DNA of 64,000 nucleotides from Flavobacterium sp. KACC 22763 (GCF_028736155.1 NZ_CP117879.1:4340001-4404000); one strand, 5' to 3'; positions 17,881 to 26,884 are shown, counted from the first letter of the stretch. The notes: generated from the letters alone by a model not told the origin. Numbers and translations: made by a program.

Positions 17881-18516
17881 TTATTCTGATTTGAAATAAT
17901 TCAGTTCAATTTTTAATTTAATATTCTGATGGATTATCTGAATCCTTTCGGCAAAAATATTGTTTTCTGAACTGAAAAGCAGTGTAAATTTTTCTTTTGT
18001 TTGAGAAGCATGAACGATCTTTTCTAATTTCTGATCTTTTTTGGAGATGAAAATATAATTGTCACGCTTGCCATCTGCCGATTTATATATGTCTGCCGAT
18101 TCATTTTCGAATTGCTCTTGAATCGAATATTCTTTCTTTAAAAGCAATCGAAAATCTTCTTTTAAAGTATTAATCAAAATTTTTCGATCTAATTCTGATA
18201 CAATAGAATTGACTTTAAAATCGGTTTCTGAGATTTCAAAATCCATTAATTTGTTTCCGAATTCGGTTGTAAAAACTATTCGGTGCGTGGTGTCGTTTAT
18301 TTTCTTGGCAATGAAAATTCCAGACAATTCGTTTCCGTAAACACTAATGTTAGTTTTATAAACATAATCGGTTTTTGAGTCTGAAAAATACGGAACTGTG
18401 TAAGACGTTTTGTCTAATTTTTTAGGCGTATAATTTTTTGTGACCGAGCCACAAGAAATTAAAACAATTGCCAGAAAGCAATTAATTAGTAAAAACTGAA
18501 TCGTCGATTTTTGCAT
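17881..18516 (-). CDS. lipoprotein of unknown function in the flexirubin locus
   Basis: 211 residues with a lipoprotein signal peptide (FLAIVLISCGS, Cys at about residue 22). The mature part is beta-rich with no known motif. Its start overlaps the end of the lolA gene by 35 nt, which implies coupled translation and a shared task, perhaps outer-membrane delivery with LolA. Similar LolA plus lipoprotein pairs occur in aryl-polyene loci (inference from memory). Confidence 0.65.
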   Translation of the reverse strand: MQKSTIQFLLINCFLAIVLISCGSVTKNYTPKKLDKTSYTVPYFSDSKTDYVYKTNISVYGNELSGIFIAKKINDTTHRIVFTTEFGNKLMDFEISETDFKVNSIVSELDRKILINTLKEDFRLLLKKEYSIQEQFENESADIYKSADGKRDNYIFISKKDQKLEKIVHASQTKEKFTLLFSSENNIFAERIQIIHQNIKLKIELNYFKSE

Positions 18517-19108
18517 TGATCACTTTATTTTTAAGTACAATTCGAGTATAATCTTCAGATGATTCTAATAATTTTACCTGAACAACTGTTGCTTCTTCTT
18601 TATCAAAAGTCAGTTCGATTTGTTTGATGTATTTTTTCAACGTCGCATCTTTCGGAACAAATTTTGCTAGATTCTGGCCTTTCAATTTAAAATACGAAAT
18701 CGTAAATTCTTTATCATCAAACATATTTCCGCTCACACTTCCCACAATCAATTTATTAATTCGGGCAAAGATTTTACTGTTTCCAATATCAACAGCACTT
18801 TTCTTTCCTTCGTCGTTAATTAGGATTTTTCCATTTTTGAAAGTGATGCTGTAATTGTATGGTTTTTTATATTGCCATTGAAGCAAAGCTGGTTCTTTAA
18901 AAACCATTTTCCCTGAAGTCTCAATGTCTTTCGATAAAAAATCTAAATGCTTGTACTGAACAAAATCGGTACTTAAGGTTTTGATTTTTTTGGATACAAC
19001 ATTTACATCTTGTTTAAAAGAAGCAATTTCGGCATCAGTCATTTTTTGTTCTTGCGCGAACAAATTGCCAGATATAAATAGAATTAATAATGCTATTTTA
19101 GTTTTCAT
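18482..19108 (-). CDS. LolA-like outer-membrane lipoprotein carrier
   Basis: 208 residues with a signal peptide (IALLILFISGNLFAQ). The LolA pattern is visible: ISTDFVQYKHL-like first strand, SGKMVFKEPALLQWQYKKPYNYSI, and ILINDEGKK. LolA is a periplasmic half-barrel that ferries lipids or lipoproteins. Copies in aryl-polyene and flexirubin loci are thought to carry the pigment lipid rather than general lipoproteins; this is likely here because of the context. It overlaps the following lipoprotein gene. Upstream there are 294 nt filled by two repeats. Confidence 0.85.
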   Translation of the reverse strand: MKTKIALLILFISGNLFAQEQKMTDAEIASFKQDVNVVSKKIKTLSTDFVQYKHLDFLSKDIETSGKMVFKEPALLQWQYKKPYNYSITFKNGKILINDEGKKSAVDIGNSKIFARINKLIVGSVSGNMFDDKEFTISYFKLKGQNLAKFVPKDATLKKYIKQIELTFDKEEATVVQVKLLESSEDYTRIVLKNKVINAKIDDSVFTN

Positions 19109-19138
19109 ATTTTTTCAAAAATGTGCTTTAATTTTTTT

Positions 19139-19169
19139 TGCCACAGATTAAAATGATTTCCACAGATTA
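19139..19169. repeat. single arm of the CCACAGATTA repeat family
   Basis: TGCCACAGATTAAAATGATT followed by CCACAGATTA is one arm of the outer repeat seen at 13665-13918. No matching opposite arm is present here. Confidence 0.5.
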
Positions 19170-19198
19170 CTATTTATTGAATACTTGTAAATTTTATT

Positions 19199-19340
19199 AA
19201 ACACATAGAGACATAGGTTTTTATGTGTATAAAAGAATATAAAAAAGAAACAGGTTTCTAACACATAGCACTATGTGTATTTAAATAAGTGAAACGCCTT
19301 TTTTTAAGCATCCTAAATCTATGTTTCTATGTGTTAAAAT
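19199..19340 (-). repeat. ~145-bp intergenic element, copy 1 (CACATAGAAACATAG family)
   Basis: Terminal inverted repeats AACACATAGAGACATAG and CTATGTTTCTATGTGTT enclose a central palindrome CACATAG-CACTATGTG and the motif GTGAAACGCCTTTTTTT. The same arrangement, including the non-palindromic centre, is found at 47173, 51621 and 53943. In the orientation set by AAGGCGTTTCAC this copy is on the minus strand. It fills the space downstream of the deacetylase gene. Confidence 0.8.
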
Positions 19341-19402
19341 TTAAATTATAAAAATCCGTTTTTATCCGCGTCTTCGCGAAAGCGAATCTGTTTTATCCGC
19401 GT

Positions 19403-20179
19403 TCAATTTTCATAAGCTTTTAGATTCAAAAGTTCTTCGATCGAAACGACTTGATAATTATTTTGCTGTAAAAATTGCAAAAACTGTTCCAAGACCAAAA
19501 CAGAATGCTCGCCTGTGTCGTGCAAAAGTACGATTCCGCCGGGAGAAATATGCTTAACGAGTCGATTGAAAATTAATTCCTGATTTTTGGTTCCACCGTC
19601 AAGGGAACGAATATTCCAGCCAATTGTTTTATGTCCGGTTACTTTTAAAGCTCTTCTTATCGAAGGAGTTGTAACTCCATAAGGCGGACGAAAGAAGTTG
19701 ATTTTTTTGGAAGTGAATTTTTCTAGAAGCGCATCTGTTTTTTGAAGTTCCTCGGTTATTTTTTTAGCATTATAAAAATCAAAAAACTTAGAATGCGAGT
19801 AGGAATGGTTTCCAACTAAATGTCCTTCATCAATCACTTTTTGGAGAATTTCGGGATGCGTTTCGATATTTTTTCCAATACAGAAAAAGGTCGCTTTGGC
19901 ATTGTATTTTTTCAAAAGTTCTAAAACTTCCAATGTATAAATGCTTGGACCGTCGTCAAAAGTAAGCGCAATTTTTTTTTCTGTTTCTAACGGATTATTG
20001 CAAAATGCTTTTACATGATAATTGGAAGAAATTCTAGCGGAACCAAAAGCATTTATTCCAATCCAAAGTAGAATTATAACAACAAACCACAGAAAATGAA
20101 TTGCGTTATACAGATTCAGGAGAAACAATAAAAGCAATAAAAAGATAAAAAACAGCGATATGTTTTTGTGCGTTATCAT
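19403..20179 (-). CDS. polysaccharide deacetylase family protein (NodB domain)
   Basis: 258 residues. Two membrane helices lie in the first 45 residues, so the catalytic domain is membrane-anchored. The NodB fold shows TFDDGPS (metal-binding Asp pair), HSYSHSKF (His pair H-x3-H), FRPPYG and LLHDTGEHSV, all five usual motifs. It would remove acyl groups from an amino sugar or similar. In the pigment locus a deacylase of this kind may act on a lipid intermediate, but its substrate is unknown. The ATG overlaps the chain-length-factor-like gene stop by 4 nt. Confidence 0.82.
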   Translation of the reverse strand: MITHKNISLFFIFLLLLLFLLNLYNAIHFLWFVVIILLWIGINAFGSARISSNYHVKAFCNNPLETEKKIALTFDDGPSIYTLEVLELLKKYNAKATFFCIGKNIETHPEILQKVIDEGHLVGNHSYSHSKFFDFYNAKKITEELQKTDALLEKFTSKKINFFRPPYGVTTPSIRRALKVTGHKTIGWNIRSLDGGTKNQELIFNRLVKHISPGGIVLLHDTGEHSVLVLEQFLQFLQQNNYQVVSIEELLNLKAYEN

Positions 20180-21240
20180 TTTGACAGCAACGTAAAACTA
20201 TGGTTTTTTCCGTTTAATTGGTTGTATAATAAAATCGTTTTGTATCCTGATTTTTCGACAGCATTTACTTTTACGATTTCAGGAATTTCTTGAGTTTTCA
20301 AAATTTTAGCAGCCATCCAAAAAGCAAAAGCCGAAGCTGTATCGTATTCTCCGCTCAAATGTTTGTAATATAAAATCGGAGTTTGAGCAAATGCATTTTC
20401 AGCAAGATTTCTATAATAATTCTCAAAATCAGCATTTCCGTCAAAACCTAAAACAAGAGCATCAACATCTGAAATTTCTAAATTATTTGATTTTAAGAAC
20501 GAAATAATTGCTGCTTCAACTTCATTTTCTTCCAGCGTATTTACAATAGCAACATCTAGAAGTTCGGCATAAGTGTTTTCTTTTCTTTCGTTTTCTAAAA
20601 CAAAAAAACTTGCACCTTCGCCATAAACCGCTCCACTTGTTGAAGAATTTAGAACATCGTACGGAGCAGAATTGTCTGCTTTAATACGACCGTTTAGTTT
20701 AAAAAGCGAAGTAGTATAATCGCCATTTTCGTCAACACCGCCAACTAAAATCGAATTGGCTTCAGCTTCTTCAATCTGCATTTTAGCATCAATAAGAGCC
20801 GATTCAAAAGAAACAGCACCATTCACGTAGGTAAAATTATAACCTTTACATTGCTGTAAAAGTGCAATCTGCGCTCCAACCGTATTGTGAGTAGATTGAA
20901 TAAAAGAAGTCGGAGTTAAGAATTCTTCATTATTATCTAAAATGCTTTTTAGGAATTTTTCAGAATCTTCAATACAGCCTAAACCAGTTCCCGTGATAAT
21001 GGCGTCGACATTTTCAACATTGGCATCTTTCATAGCCAAAGCCGAAGCTACGATTCCGTTTTTTACACCTTTTGCCATTCTTCGGCTGGCAGCAGGTGAA
21101 ATATATTCTTTGTATACTGGCGGAACAATTGCCAGTACATTTTCTTCATGATTTACAATAGCCTCTTCCAAAAAAACAGTATCAAATGTTTTTTGAGTCG
21201 AAATACAGCCTACTCCATTTATATAGGTTCTTTTTGTCAT
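20176..21240 (-). CDS. ketosynthase-like protein without nucleophile, chain-length-factor-like
   Basis: 354 residues with the thiolase fold of beta-ketoacyl synthases (ITGTGLGCIEDSE, SFIQSTHNTVGAQIA). Where active KS enzymes have TAC-S-x-[AG], this one has TYVNGAVSFESA (about residues 138-147), so no catalytic Cys. The HGTAT and GHT-type His motifs are also not recognisable. This fits a chain-length factor that pairs with an active KS; its immediate neighbour, at 21240, is a full KS and overlaps it by one base. The pair would form the heterodimer that sets polyene length. Function as partner is inference. Confidence 0.78.
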   Translation of the reverse strand: MTKRTYINGVGCISTQKTFDTVFLEEAIVNHEENVLAIVPPVYKEYISPAASRRMAKGVKNGIVASALAMKDANVENVDAIITGTGLGCIEDSEKFLKSILDNNEEFLTPTSFIQSTHNTVGAQIALLQQCKGYNFTYVNGAVSFESALIDAKMQIEEAEANSILVGGVDENGDYTTSLFKLNGRIKADNSAPYDVLNSSTSGAVYGEGASFFVLENERKENTYAELLDVAIVNTLEENEVEAAIISFLKSNNLEISDVDALVLGFDGNADFENYYRNLAENAFAQTPILYYKHLSGEYDTASAFAFWMAAKILKTQEIPEIVKVNAVEKSGYKTILLYNQLNGKNHSFTLLSK

Positions 21241-22436
21241 TAGCTTTTTGAAAATATAAGAGTGGAACAGTTTCCTCCAAAACCAAAAGAGTTGGATAAA
21301 ACGTGCTCGATAGTTTTATTTTTTAAAGTTGTCTGCGGTTTCAAATCAAATTCTTCCATCGGAATTTCAAAATTCAAATTGGGGTAAACCACATTATTCT
21401 GAATTGCCAAAACACTGTAAACGGCTTCAATTGCAGCTGCAGCCGCTAATGTATGTCCTGTAAAAGGTTTTGTAGAACTGAAATCTGGAACTTTTTCGTT
21501 TTCATAAATTCGAAGCAAAGCTCTTCCTTCAGATAAATCGTTGTTTGGCGTTGCGGTTCCGTGAACATTGATGTAGTCAATTTCAGAAGGTTGTAAACCC
21601 GAAATGTCAAAGGCTTTTTTCATGGCCAAATAAGCGCCATCTCCATTTTCTGAAGAAGCAGTTTGGTGAAAAGCGTCGTTGGCATTTCCGTAACCTGAAA
21701 CTCTTGCCAATACTTTTTTGTTTTGTTTTGCTACAATTTCATCCGATTCTAAAACCAAAAAAGCAGCAGCTTCTCCAAGATTCAATCCTTTTCTGGTGTT
21801 GTCAAAAGGTTTGTTGTAATCGTCAGATAAAATCATCAAAGTCTTGAATCCGTTTATGGTGAATTTTGCCAAAGCATCGGCTCCACCCACAATTACGCGA
21901 TCCAATTTTCCCGTTTTGATTAATCTCGCGCCTAACATAATCGAATTGGCCGCAGACGAACAAGCAGTACTTATGGTTGTAACCATTCCTTTTAAACCTA
22001 ATTCTTCAGCAATTTTTTCGGCAACATCGCCGCCATCGTGGCAAGTAATGTATTTGGTCAATTCTGGTTTTTCGAAATAATCGTAATAATGTCTTTCCGT
22101 CATGTCCATTCCGCCCACACTTGTAGCCGAAATAAGTCCCGTTCTAAATTCATTTATATCGGTAATGCCAGCATCTTCAACAGCTTGTTTTGCTGCCAAA
22201 GTGCCAATCATAGCGGTTCTAGAGAAATTATTATCCTCATTTAATTTCAGTTCATCAACAAGATCTTCGTTGGTTTTTTTGATTTCGCCAACTTTGATCA
22301 CATCTGCATGAACAGTCGAAATATTTTGAATACGAGAAACACCGATTTTGTTTTCAATCAAGGAAATGTAGTTTTCCTCAACCGAATTACCAATCGCAGA
22401 GATAATTCCCATTCCCGTTATTGCAACACCTTTCAT
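21240..22436 (-). CDS. beta-ketoacyl-ACP synthase II-type (KS)
   Basis: 398 residues, complete KS. Cys159 in ISTACSSAANSIM, HGTATPNND and GHTLAAAAAIEA give the Cys-His-His triad, and SNSFGFGGNCS closes the fold. It condenses malonyl-ACP with the growing aryl polyene. It overlaps the nucleophile-free partner gene by 1 nt. It is separated from the ACP gene by 132 nt that contain an inverted repeat, so the pair could be expressed at a different level from the upstream genes. Confidence 0.9.
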   Translation of the reverse strand: MKGVAITGMGIISAIGNSVEENYISLIENKIGVSRIQNISTVHADVIKVGEIKKTNEDLVDELKLNEDNNFSRTAMIGTLAAKQAVEDAGITDINEFRTGLISATSVGGMDMTERHYYDYFEKPELTKYITCHDGGDVAEKIAEELGLKGMVTTISTACSSAANSIMLGARLIKTGKLDRVIVGGADALAKFTINGFKTLMILSDDYNKPFDNTRKGLNLGEAAAFLVLESDEIVAKQNKKVLARVSGYGNANDAFHQTASSENGDGAYLAMKKAFDISGLQPSEIDYINVHGTATPNNDLSEGRALLRIYENEKVPDFSSTKPFTGHTLAAAAAIEAVYSVLAIQNNVVYPNLNFEIPMEEFDLKPQTTLKNKTIEHVLSNSFGFGGNCSTLIFSKS

Positions 22437-22440
22437 TTTT

Positions 22441-22570
22441 GGACTTCTTAGATTGTTAGAATTTTAGACTTCTTAGATTTTTTTAGACTGGCTTAGAATT
22501 TTAGACTTTTTAGATTTTTGAAAAGCATAGTCTAAGAAGTCTAAAAATCTAAGTCAGTCTAAGAAGTCTT
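22441..22570. repeat. intergenic inverted repeat, AGACTTCTTAGATTTTT family
   Basis: Units of AGACTTCTTAGA and TTTTAGACT on the left face TCTAAGAAGTCTAAAAATCT units on the right. The right arm reaches the stop codon of the ACP gene (22569-22571). No other copy of this family is seen in the window. Confidence 0.7.
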
Positions 22571-22826
22571 ACTTTGTTCTGTTCGCGCTAATATACGCTG
22601 CCATAGTTTCGATAGACTGAAAAATAGATTTTCCTTCTTTCGGATCTACTAATTTAATTCCGTAATCTTTATCTAAAATCACGATCAATTCAAGTGCATC
22701 AATCGAGTCTAAACCTAAACCATCTCCAAACAATGGATCGTTATCAGCAATATCTTCAACTGCGATATCTTCAAGGTTTAAAGTTGTTATGATTTTATTT
22801 TTTAATTCTTCTTTTAATGCTTCCAT
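22569..22826 (-). CDS. acyl carrier protein
   Basis: 85 residues, four-helix ACP. The phosphopantetheine site is Ser41 in GLGLDSIDALELI. A pathway-specific carrier for the growing polyene or for the resorcinol chains. A second ACP gene is at 33355. It begins 2 nt after the fused KS-like gene. No phosphopantetheinyl transferase gene is seen in the window, so a chromosomal enzyme must modify it. Confidence 0.92.
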   Translation of the reverse strand: MEALKEELKNKIITTLNLEDIAVEDIADNDPLFGDGLGLDSIDALELIVILDKDYGIKLVDPKEGKSIFQSIETMAAYISANRTK

Positions 22827-22828
22827 GA

Positions 22829-23896
22829 TTATTTATTGTATAATGTATTGATAGTCTCGTTTGTATATTTTGCATTTTCTTCTGTACTAATTGTACATAA
22901 AAAAGCTTTATAATTGTCGTTAAAATATTCTACCCAACCGCACAAAACCACATCTGCTTTATTTGTATTCAGAAGAATATTCGAATAATTCGACATAAAT
23001 TCGGTGTTAAAGGTGTCAAATATAAAGAAAGAATTTTCACTTTTCAGCTGATGACGGATACTTATTTCGCCCAAACAAATATTTGGCAGCGTATAAACAA
23101 AGACCGCCGGACTCGGATAATAGTTTTCTTTGTCTGAAATAGATTCCTGATATTTTACATCGGTATCTAAACTCGACGATTTATTGGCCAAAACTAAAGC
23201 GATATTATTTTCCTGCTCCGTTGAGGTAATCGGACTCAAAAGCAATTCTGATCCTAAAAAAGCCAGTTTGCTTAAAGCATCCATTTTAAAAAACTTTGGA
23301 TACTGCATTTCAAAATTACGATATGCCTGTTTAGAAAAATCAGCAAAATCGGTTGGTTCAATTTTGAATACAGAAGCTCCGTTCAAAACAATTTCGTTGT
23401 TTTCTATTTTGATGTAGGATTGTATGTTGGGTTTGTTTTGAGTCATTTTCTTATTTATGATATCGTTCAATGGTCTTGTGAAATCATCGACGTTTTCTTT
23501 TCCATTTTCTATAATGTAAAATCCCTCTACTTTTTCTTTAAGTTGTATGAAGAAATCTAAAGGTATTTTTTCAAAATTTAAACCATTGTAGCAATCATCT
23601 AAATATTGTATTAAGAAAACTAGATTTTCCTTTTTATGAGTTCTTAAAAATATAGAACAATAAAGATAATCTTTGTCTAAGTATTCATTATTGCTAAAAA
23701 GAATTTCATCAGATAGATGATAAAGTAAATCTTCATTCCAGTTTAATATTTCGATTGAAAATTTCTCACTATCTTTCTTGCTTAAATTACTAACAATATC
23801 TCTAATGTTAGGATATATCACATATTCGAAAGCACCACTACTTCTCTCAAGATTAGTCTCAATGTAATTTTTTAAACTTGCAATTTCATCACTCAT
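22829..23896 (-). CDS. fusion of an unknown helical domain with a ketosynthase-like fragment
   Basis: 355 residues in two unlike halves. Residues 151-355 begin with MTQNKPN and look like a partial KS fold (LAFLGSELLLSP, SPAVFVYTLPNICLGEISIRH) without a catalytic Cys; such a ~205-residue protein is what I expect at this place in flexirubin loci. Residues 1-150 are unrelated, strongly helical, rich in Asn/Asp/Lys, and their DNA is visibly more AT-rich; they resemble small immunity-type proteins, with no firm family. The join is in frame and without a stop (NDIINKK-MTQNK). Either a real fusion exists, or two products arise, the second starting at the internal ATG at 23446. Confidence 0.7.
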   Translation of the reverse strand: MSDEIASLKNYIETNLERSSGAFEYVIYPNIRDIVSNLSKKDSEKFSIEILNWNEDLLYHLSDEILFSNNEYLDKDYLYCSIFLRTHKKENLVFLIQYLDDCYNGLNFEKIPLDFFIQLKEKVEGFYIIENGKENVDDFTRPLNDIINKKMTQNKPNIQSYIKIENNEIVLNGASVFKIEPTDFADFSKQAYRNFEMQYPKFFKMDALSKLAFLGSELLLSPITSTEQENNIALVLANKSSSLDTDVKYQESISDKENYYPSPAVFVYTLPNICLGEISIRHQLKSENSFFIFDTFNTEFMSNYSNILLNTNKADVVLCGWVEYFNDNYKAFLCTISTEENAKYTNETINTLYNK

Positions 23897-23910
23897 AAAT
23901 TAAATTTTTT

Positions 23911-23938
23911 AATTCGTGAAAATTAGTGCAATTCGTGT
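23911..23938 (-). repeat. single arm of the CACGAATT repeat family, overlapping a gene end
   Basis: AATTCGTGAAAATTAGTGCAATTCGTG is one arm of the CCACGAATT family. It encodes the last residues (HELH) and stop codon of the KS gene ending at 23923. Confidence 0.55.
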
Positions 23939-25074
23939 TTTACCTTTTCAAAAACCACAGCCGTATTACAGCCTCCAAATCCAGAAGCCGTTTTCAGGAA
24001 ATAATCAATCTTATTTTCTTGATTTTTTTCAATCACGTTAATATTTTCACTAACTCCAATTTCATCAAAACCTTTCGATTCAAAAAGCTTATTTTGGTTG
24101 GCAGATTCTATGGCAATTACCGTTTCCAATAATCCCGAAGCGCCTAATGTATGACCATAAAAACCTTTTAAACTATTTACTGGAACATTTTGTAAATCTA
24201 AACGAGTTAGAGCAATTGCTTCCATTTCGTCGTTATAAGGAGTTGCGGTTCCGTGTGCTGAAATATAATCCAATTTGTTCGCTTCAATTTGTGCTTCTTT
24301 CAAAGCATTCTGAATACTTCTAAACAAACCTTCGCCCGTTCTTGAAGGCCCAGAAATATGATTGGCATCGTTTATCGAACTGTCGCCAATTACTTTTATT
24401 TTAGCATTTTTGGCTTCCGCCGAAATTAAAACTGCCGCTGTCGCTTCGCCTAAACTTACTCCAGTTCTGTTTTTAGAATAGGGTTTGCAAGGCAGTTCGC
24501 TCATCGCTTGGAAAGCATTAAAACCAGACAAAACAAATTCTGAAACTTCGTCGCCAGCCACTACAAAAATGTTGTCGTAAAGTTCAGACTGAATCATTCT
24601 TTTGGCAACAGAAACAGCTAAAATTCCAGAAACGCAGGCATTTGAAACTACAATAGCTTGAGTTTGGAATCCGAAGAAATCTGAAATATTTTTAGCCAAA
24701 ACATCTAAATGTGCGTTGTTGAAACTTTCCTCAGAATCATTTGCTAAAGCGGTTACATTTCCTTTTGTAGTAGAAAGTATAAAGGCTGTTTTTGAATTTA
24801 GGTCTACGTTTGAGTTTTTGATAATCGGCTCTAAAGCCAAAATCATCATTTTCTCTAAACGGGAATATTTTGTCTCAGTACTAATTTTTGAAAAAGCACT
24901 ATTTATTTTTTCATCAGAAATAATCGAAGCATAAAAAGGATTCAGCATCAAAGAAACATCGTTATGTAGCTGAATTCCAGAATCACCACGAAGAATGGCG
25001 CTGATATTAGATTCAACATCAAAACCTAAAGGTGTGATGCAATTTGTTTCGGTGATGTATATTTCTCTTGACAT
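23923..25074 (-). CDS. beta-ketoacyl-ACP synthase (KS)
   Basis: 383 residues, complete KS II-type enzyme. Cys147 in VVSNACVSGILAV, HGTATPYND and GHTLGASGLLET supply the active-site triad, and TASGFGGCNTA closes the fold. It is one of three Cys-containing KS II enzymes of the locus besides the KASIII. The C-terminal four residues and stop lie in a repeat arm. It probably serves polyene extension or synthesis of the alkyl chains of the resorcinol; sequence alone does not say which. 102 nt separate it from the thioesterase gene. Confidence 0.88.
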   Translation of the reverse strand: MSREIYITETNCITPLGFDVESNISAILRGDSGIQLHNDVSLMLNPFYASIISDEKINSAFSKISTETKYSRLEKMMILALEPIIKNSNVDLNSKTAFILSTTKGNVTALANDSEESFNNAHLDVLAKNISDFFGFQTQAIVVSNACVSGILAVSVAKRMIQSELYDNIFVVAGDEVSEFVLSGFNAFQAMSELPCKPYSKNRTGVSLGEATAAVLISAEAKNAKIKVIGDSSINDANHISGPSRTGEGLFRSIQNALKEAQIEANKLDYISAHGTATPYNDEMEAIALTRLDLQNVPVNSLKGFYGHTLGASGLLETVIAIESANQNKLFESKGFDEIGVSENINVIEKNQENKIDYFLKTASGFGGCNTAVVFEKVKHELH

Positions 25075-25147
25075 TTTATGATTTTAATTTCGTGAAATTT
25101 TTGCTCGCAGATTTGGCAGATTAAGCAGATTCCGATTTTACAATTTT

Positions 25148-25178
25148 TAATTCGTGAAAATTTGTGAAATTCGTGGCT
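25148..25178 (-). repeat. single arm of the CACGAATT repeat family
   Basis: The sequence TTCGTGAAAATTTGTGAAATTCGTGGC is one arm of the family and contains the first bases of the thioesterase stop codon (25177-25179). A second small GCAGATTTGGCAGATTAAGCAG motif lies just before it. Confidence 0.5.
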
Positions 25179-25626
25179 ACTTTAACAACCCCACTTTTCG
25201 CTTCCATTCCTCATAAAAAGGCGGATTGGTCAGCATTAAATTTCCTGCTGCATCTAAAAAAACCTGAGTGGTTTCGCCTGTGCAGGCCACTTCTCCTTTG
25301 TCATCAATTATTTTAAAACGGTAAATCATTTTGGCTGCGGGAGTGTCAACAACAGTGGTTTCAATTGTTACTACATCTCCATAACGCAAAGACAATTTAT
25401 GTTCGCAAGTCGATTTTACAATTGGCGTTGTATAACCCGTTTTGGCAATATCCAAATATGTAAGTCCGTGTTGGCGTCCAAATGCTTCTCGTCCATCTTC
25501 GAAATACGTGATATAATTGCCGTGCCAAACAATTCCAAGCGGATCTGTTTCGTTAAAACGAATCCTGATTTCGTGTGAAACGGTTAGATCTGTAGCTTCT
25601 TTAAACTGCTCTTTTCTTTTTATCAT
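25177..25626 (-). CDS. acyl-CoA/ACP thioesterase (4-hydroxybenzoyl-CoA thioesterase family)
   Basis: 149 residues, hotdog fold. The motif RFNETDPLGIVWHGNYITYFEDGREAFG contains the catalytic Asp of the 4HBT family (TDPxGxVxxxxY). It would release an acyl chain from ACP or CoA, for example an alkyl chain for DarA/DarB or the finished polyene acid. Its start overlaps the ABC permease gene by 26 nt, so translation is coupled. It is the homologue of the thioesterase (ApeK-type) seen in aryl-polyene loci. Confidence 0.87.
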   Translation of the reverse strand: MIKRKEQFKEATDLTVSHEIRIRFNETDPLGIVWHGNYITYFEDGREAFGRQHGLTYLDIAKTGYTTPIVKSTCEHKLSLRYGDVVTIETTVVDTPAAKMIYRFKIIDDKGEVACTGETTQVFLDAAGNLMLTNPPFYEEWKRKVGLLK

Positions 25627-26884
25627 AAAATAATGCGATGGAAGTGGTAATAATGAAAAACAAAAATAATAAACTTATTCTTGGTATGATTTCGACGAAA
25701 GAAACGTTTCGAAGCAATACATCGTAAAAAGCTTCTAATCCCCAGTTCATTGGAGATGATTTTGCGATATACTGCATGATTTTCGGCATAGCAAAAACAG
25801 GAACCCAAACACCGCCAATTGCGGCTAAAATAATCACACTTGTAGCGCCAAATGGAGCCGATTGTTCTTGTGTGCTGGCTACAGTTCCTAATAAAATTCC
25901 GAACCCGATGGCTGCAAAACCTGAAAATAATGCGACAACACTTGTCAGCAAGAAATGCCCTTCGATATTTAAAGAAGGCAATCCGATGGTTGGGAATAAG
26001 AATACCGCAACGGCAACCATCATATAAAACTGAATCATACAGATGATCGAGTAGGTGATGGTTTTTCCAATAATCACGACTAAATTAGAAACAGGATTGG
26101 TTCTTAATCGAACAAAAGTTCCCTGCGATTTTTCTTTTACAATATTGATAGATAGCGGAATGACAATAAAAAAGATCGCAAAAAGTGTCCAAGCTGGAAC
26201 ATTATGCTGAACGGAATTTGGACGAACTTCTTTGTTGTTGATTCTCGGAATTATTTCTTTGAAAGTGATAAAATTCTTTTGCTCAAAATCGATAGTTTCT
26301 TCACCTAATTGTTTTTGGAAAGTGCTGTAAATCGATTTGGTTTCAATTTGCGAAATCATTTTATCGATCGAACTCATTACCGCATTTTTGAAACTCATTT
26401 GAACCGCTGGATCAAAATACAGTTTTACTTCTTTTTCTTTAATAACGCGCTGAGGTTCGGCAGCCGTTGTACTATCGGTCAAACCTAAATTGCTCACAAT
26501 TTTCTCTACATTCTGATTTACTTTTTCCTGTAAATCTGAACTTAGGTTTTCTGGAATTACAATTGCCAGCTGAAATTTTCCTTTGTACACATTTTCTTTG
26601 GCAATTTCTTCGGTAATTGGTTTATGGTCAATTTGTGTTACAACAGTAAAATATTTGCTTTTTTCCAAATTTTCAAAAACCGTTTTAGAAACAGATCCGT
26701 GGTCTTTATCGACCAAAAGAATCTGAAGTTTAGAATCGGTTACGGCTTTAAAAGTGCTGTCTTGAATTAAGGTTACGGCAATTACCAAAACCAAAGGCAT
26801 GATAAATAAAATAATCAATCCGCCTAAATCTCTTTTTAGCAAAAGGAATTCTTTTACTACCGACATCCAAATTTTATATATCAT
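25601..26884 (-). CDS. ABC-2 type transporter permease
   Basis: 427 residues. One helix near residue 20-40 is followed by a long external domain (to about 215), and five more helices form the ABC-2 permease core (WTLFAIFFIVIPLSINIVKEKSQGTFVRLRTNPVS is the coupling region). It works with the ATPase encoded upstream (11-nt overlap). In this locus the pair probably exports a flexirubin precursor or its lipid across the inner membrane. The thioesterase gene overlaps its 3' end by 26 nt. Confidence 0.88.
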   Translation of the reverse strand: MIYKIWMSVVKEFLLLKRDLGGLIILFIMPLVLVIAVTLIQDSTFKAVTDSKLQILLVDKDHGSVSKTVFENLEKSKYFTVVTQIDHKPITEEIAKENVYKGKFQLAIVIPENLSSDLQEKVNQNVEKIVSNLGLTDSTTAAEPQRVIKEKEVKLYFDPAVQMSFKNAVMSSIDKMISQIETKSIYSTFQKQLGEETIDFEQKNFITFKEIIPRINNKEVRPNSVQHNVPAWTLFAIFFIVIPLSINIVKEKSQGTFVRLRTNPVSNLVVIIGKTITYSIICMIQFYMMVAVAVFLFPTIGLPSLNIEGHFLLTSVVALFSGFAAIGFGILLGTVASTQEQSAPFGATSVIILAAIGGVWVPVFAMPKIMQYIAKSSPMNWGLEAFYDVLLRNVSFVEIIPRISLLFLFFIITTSIALFYDKKKRAV

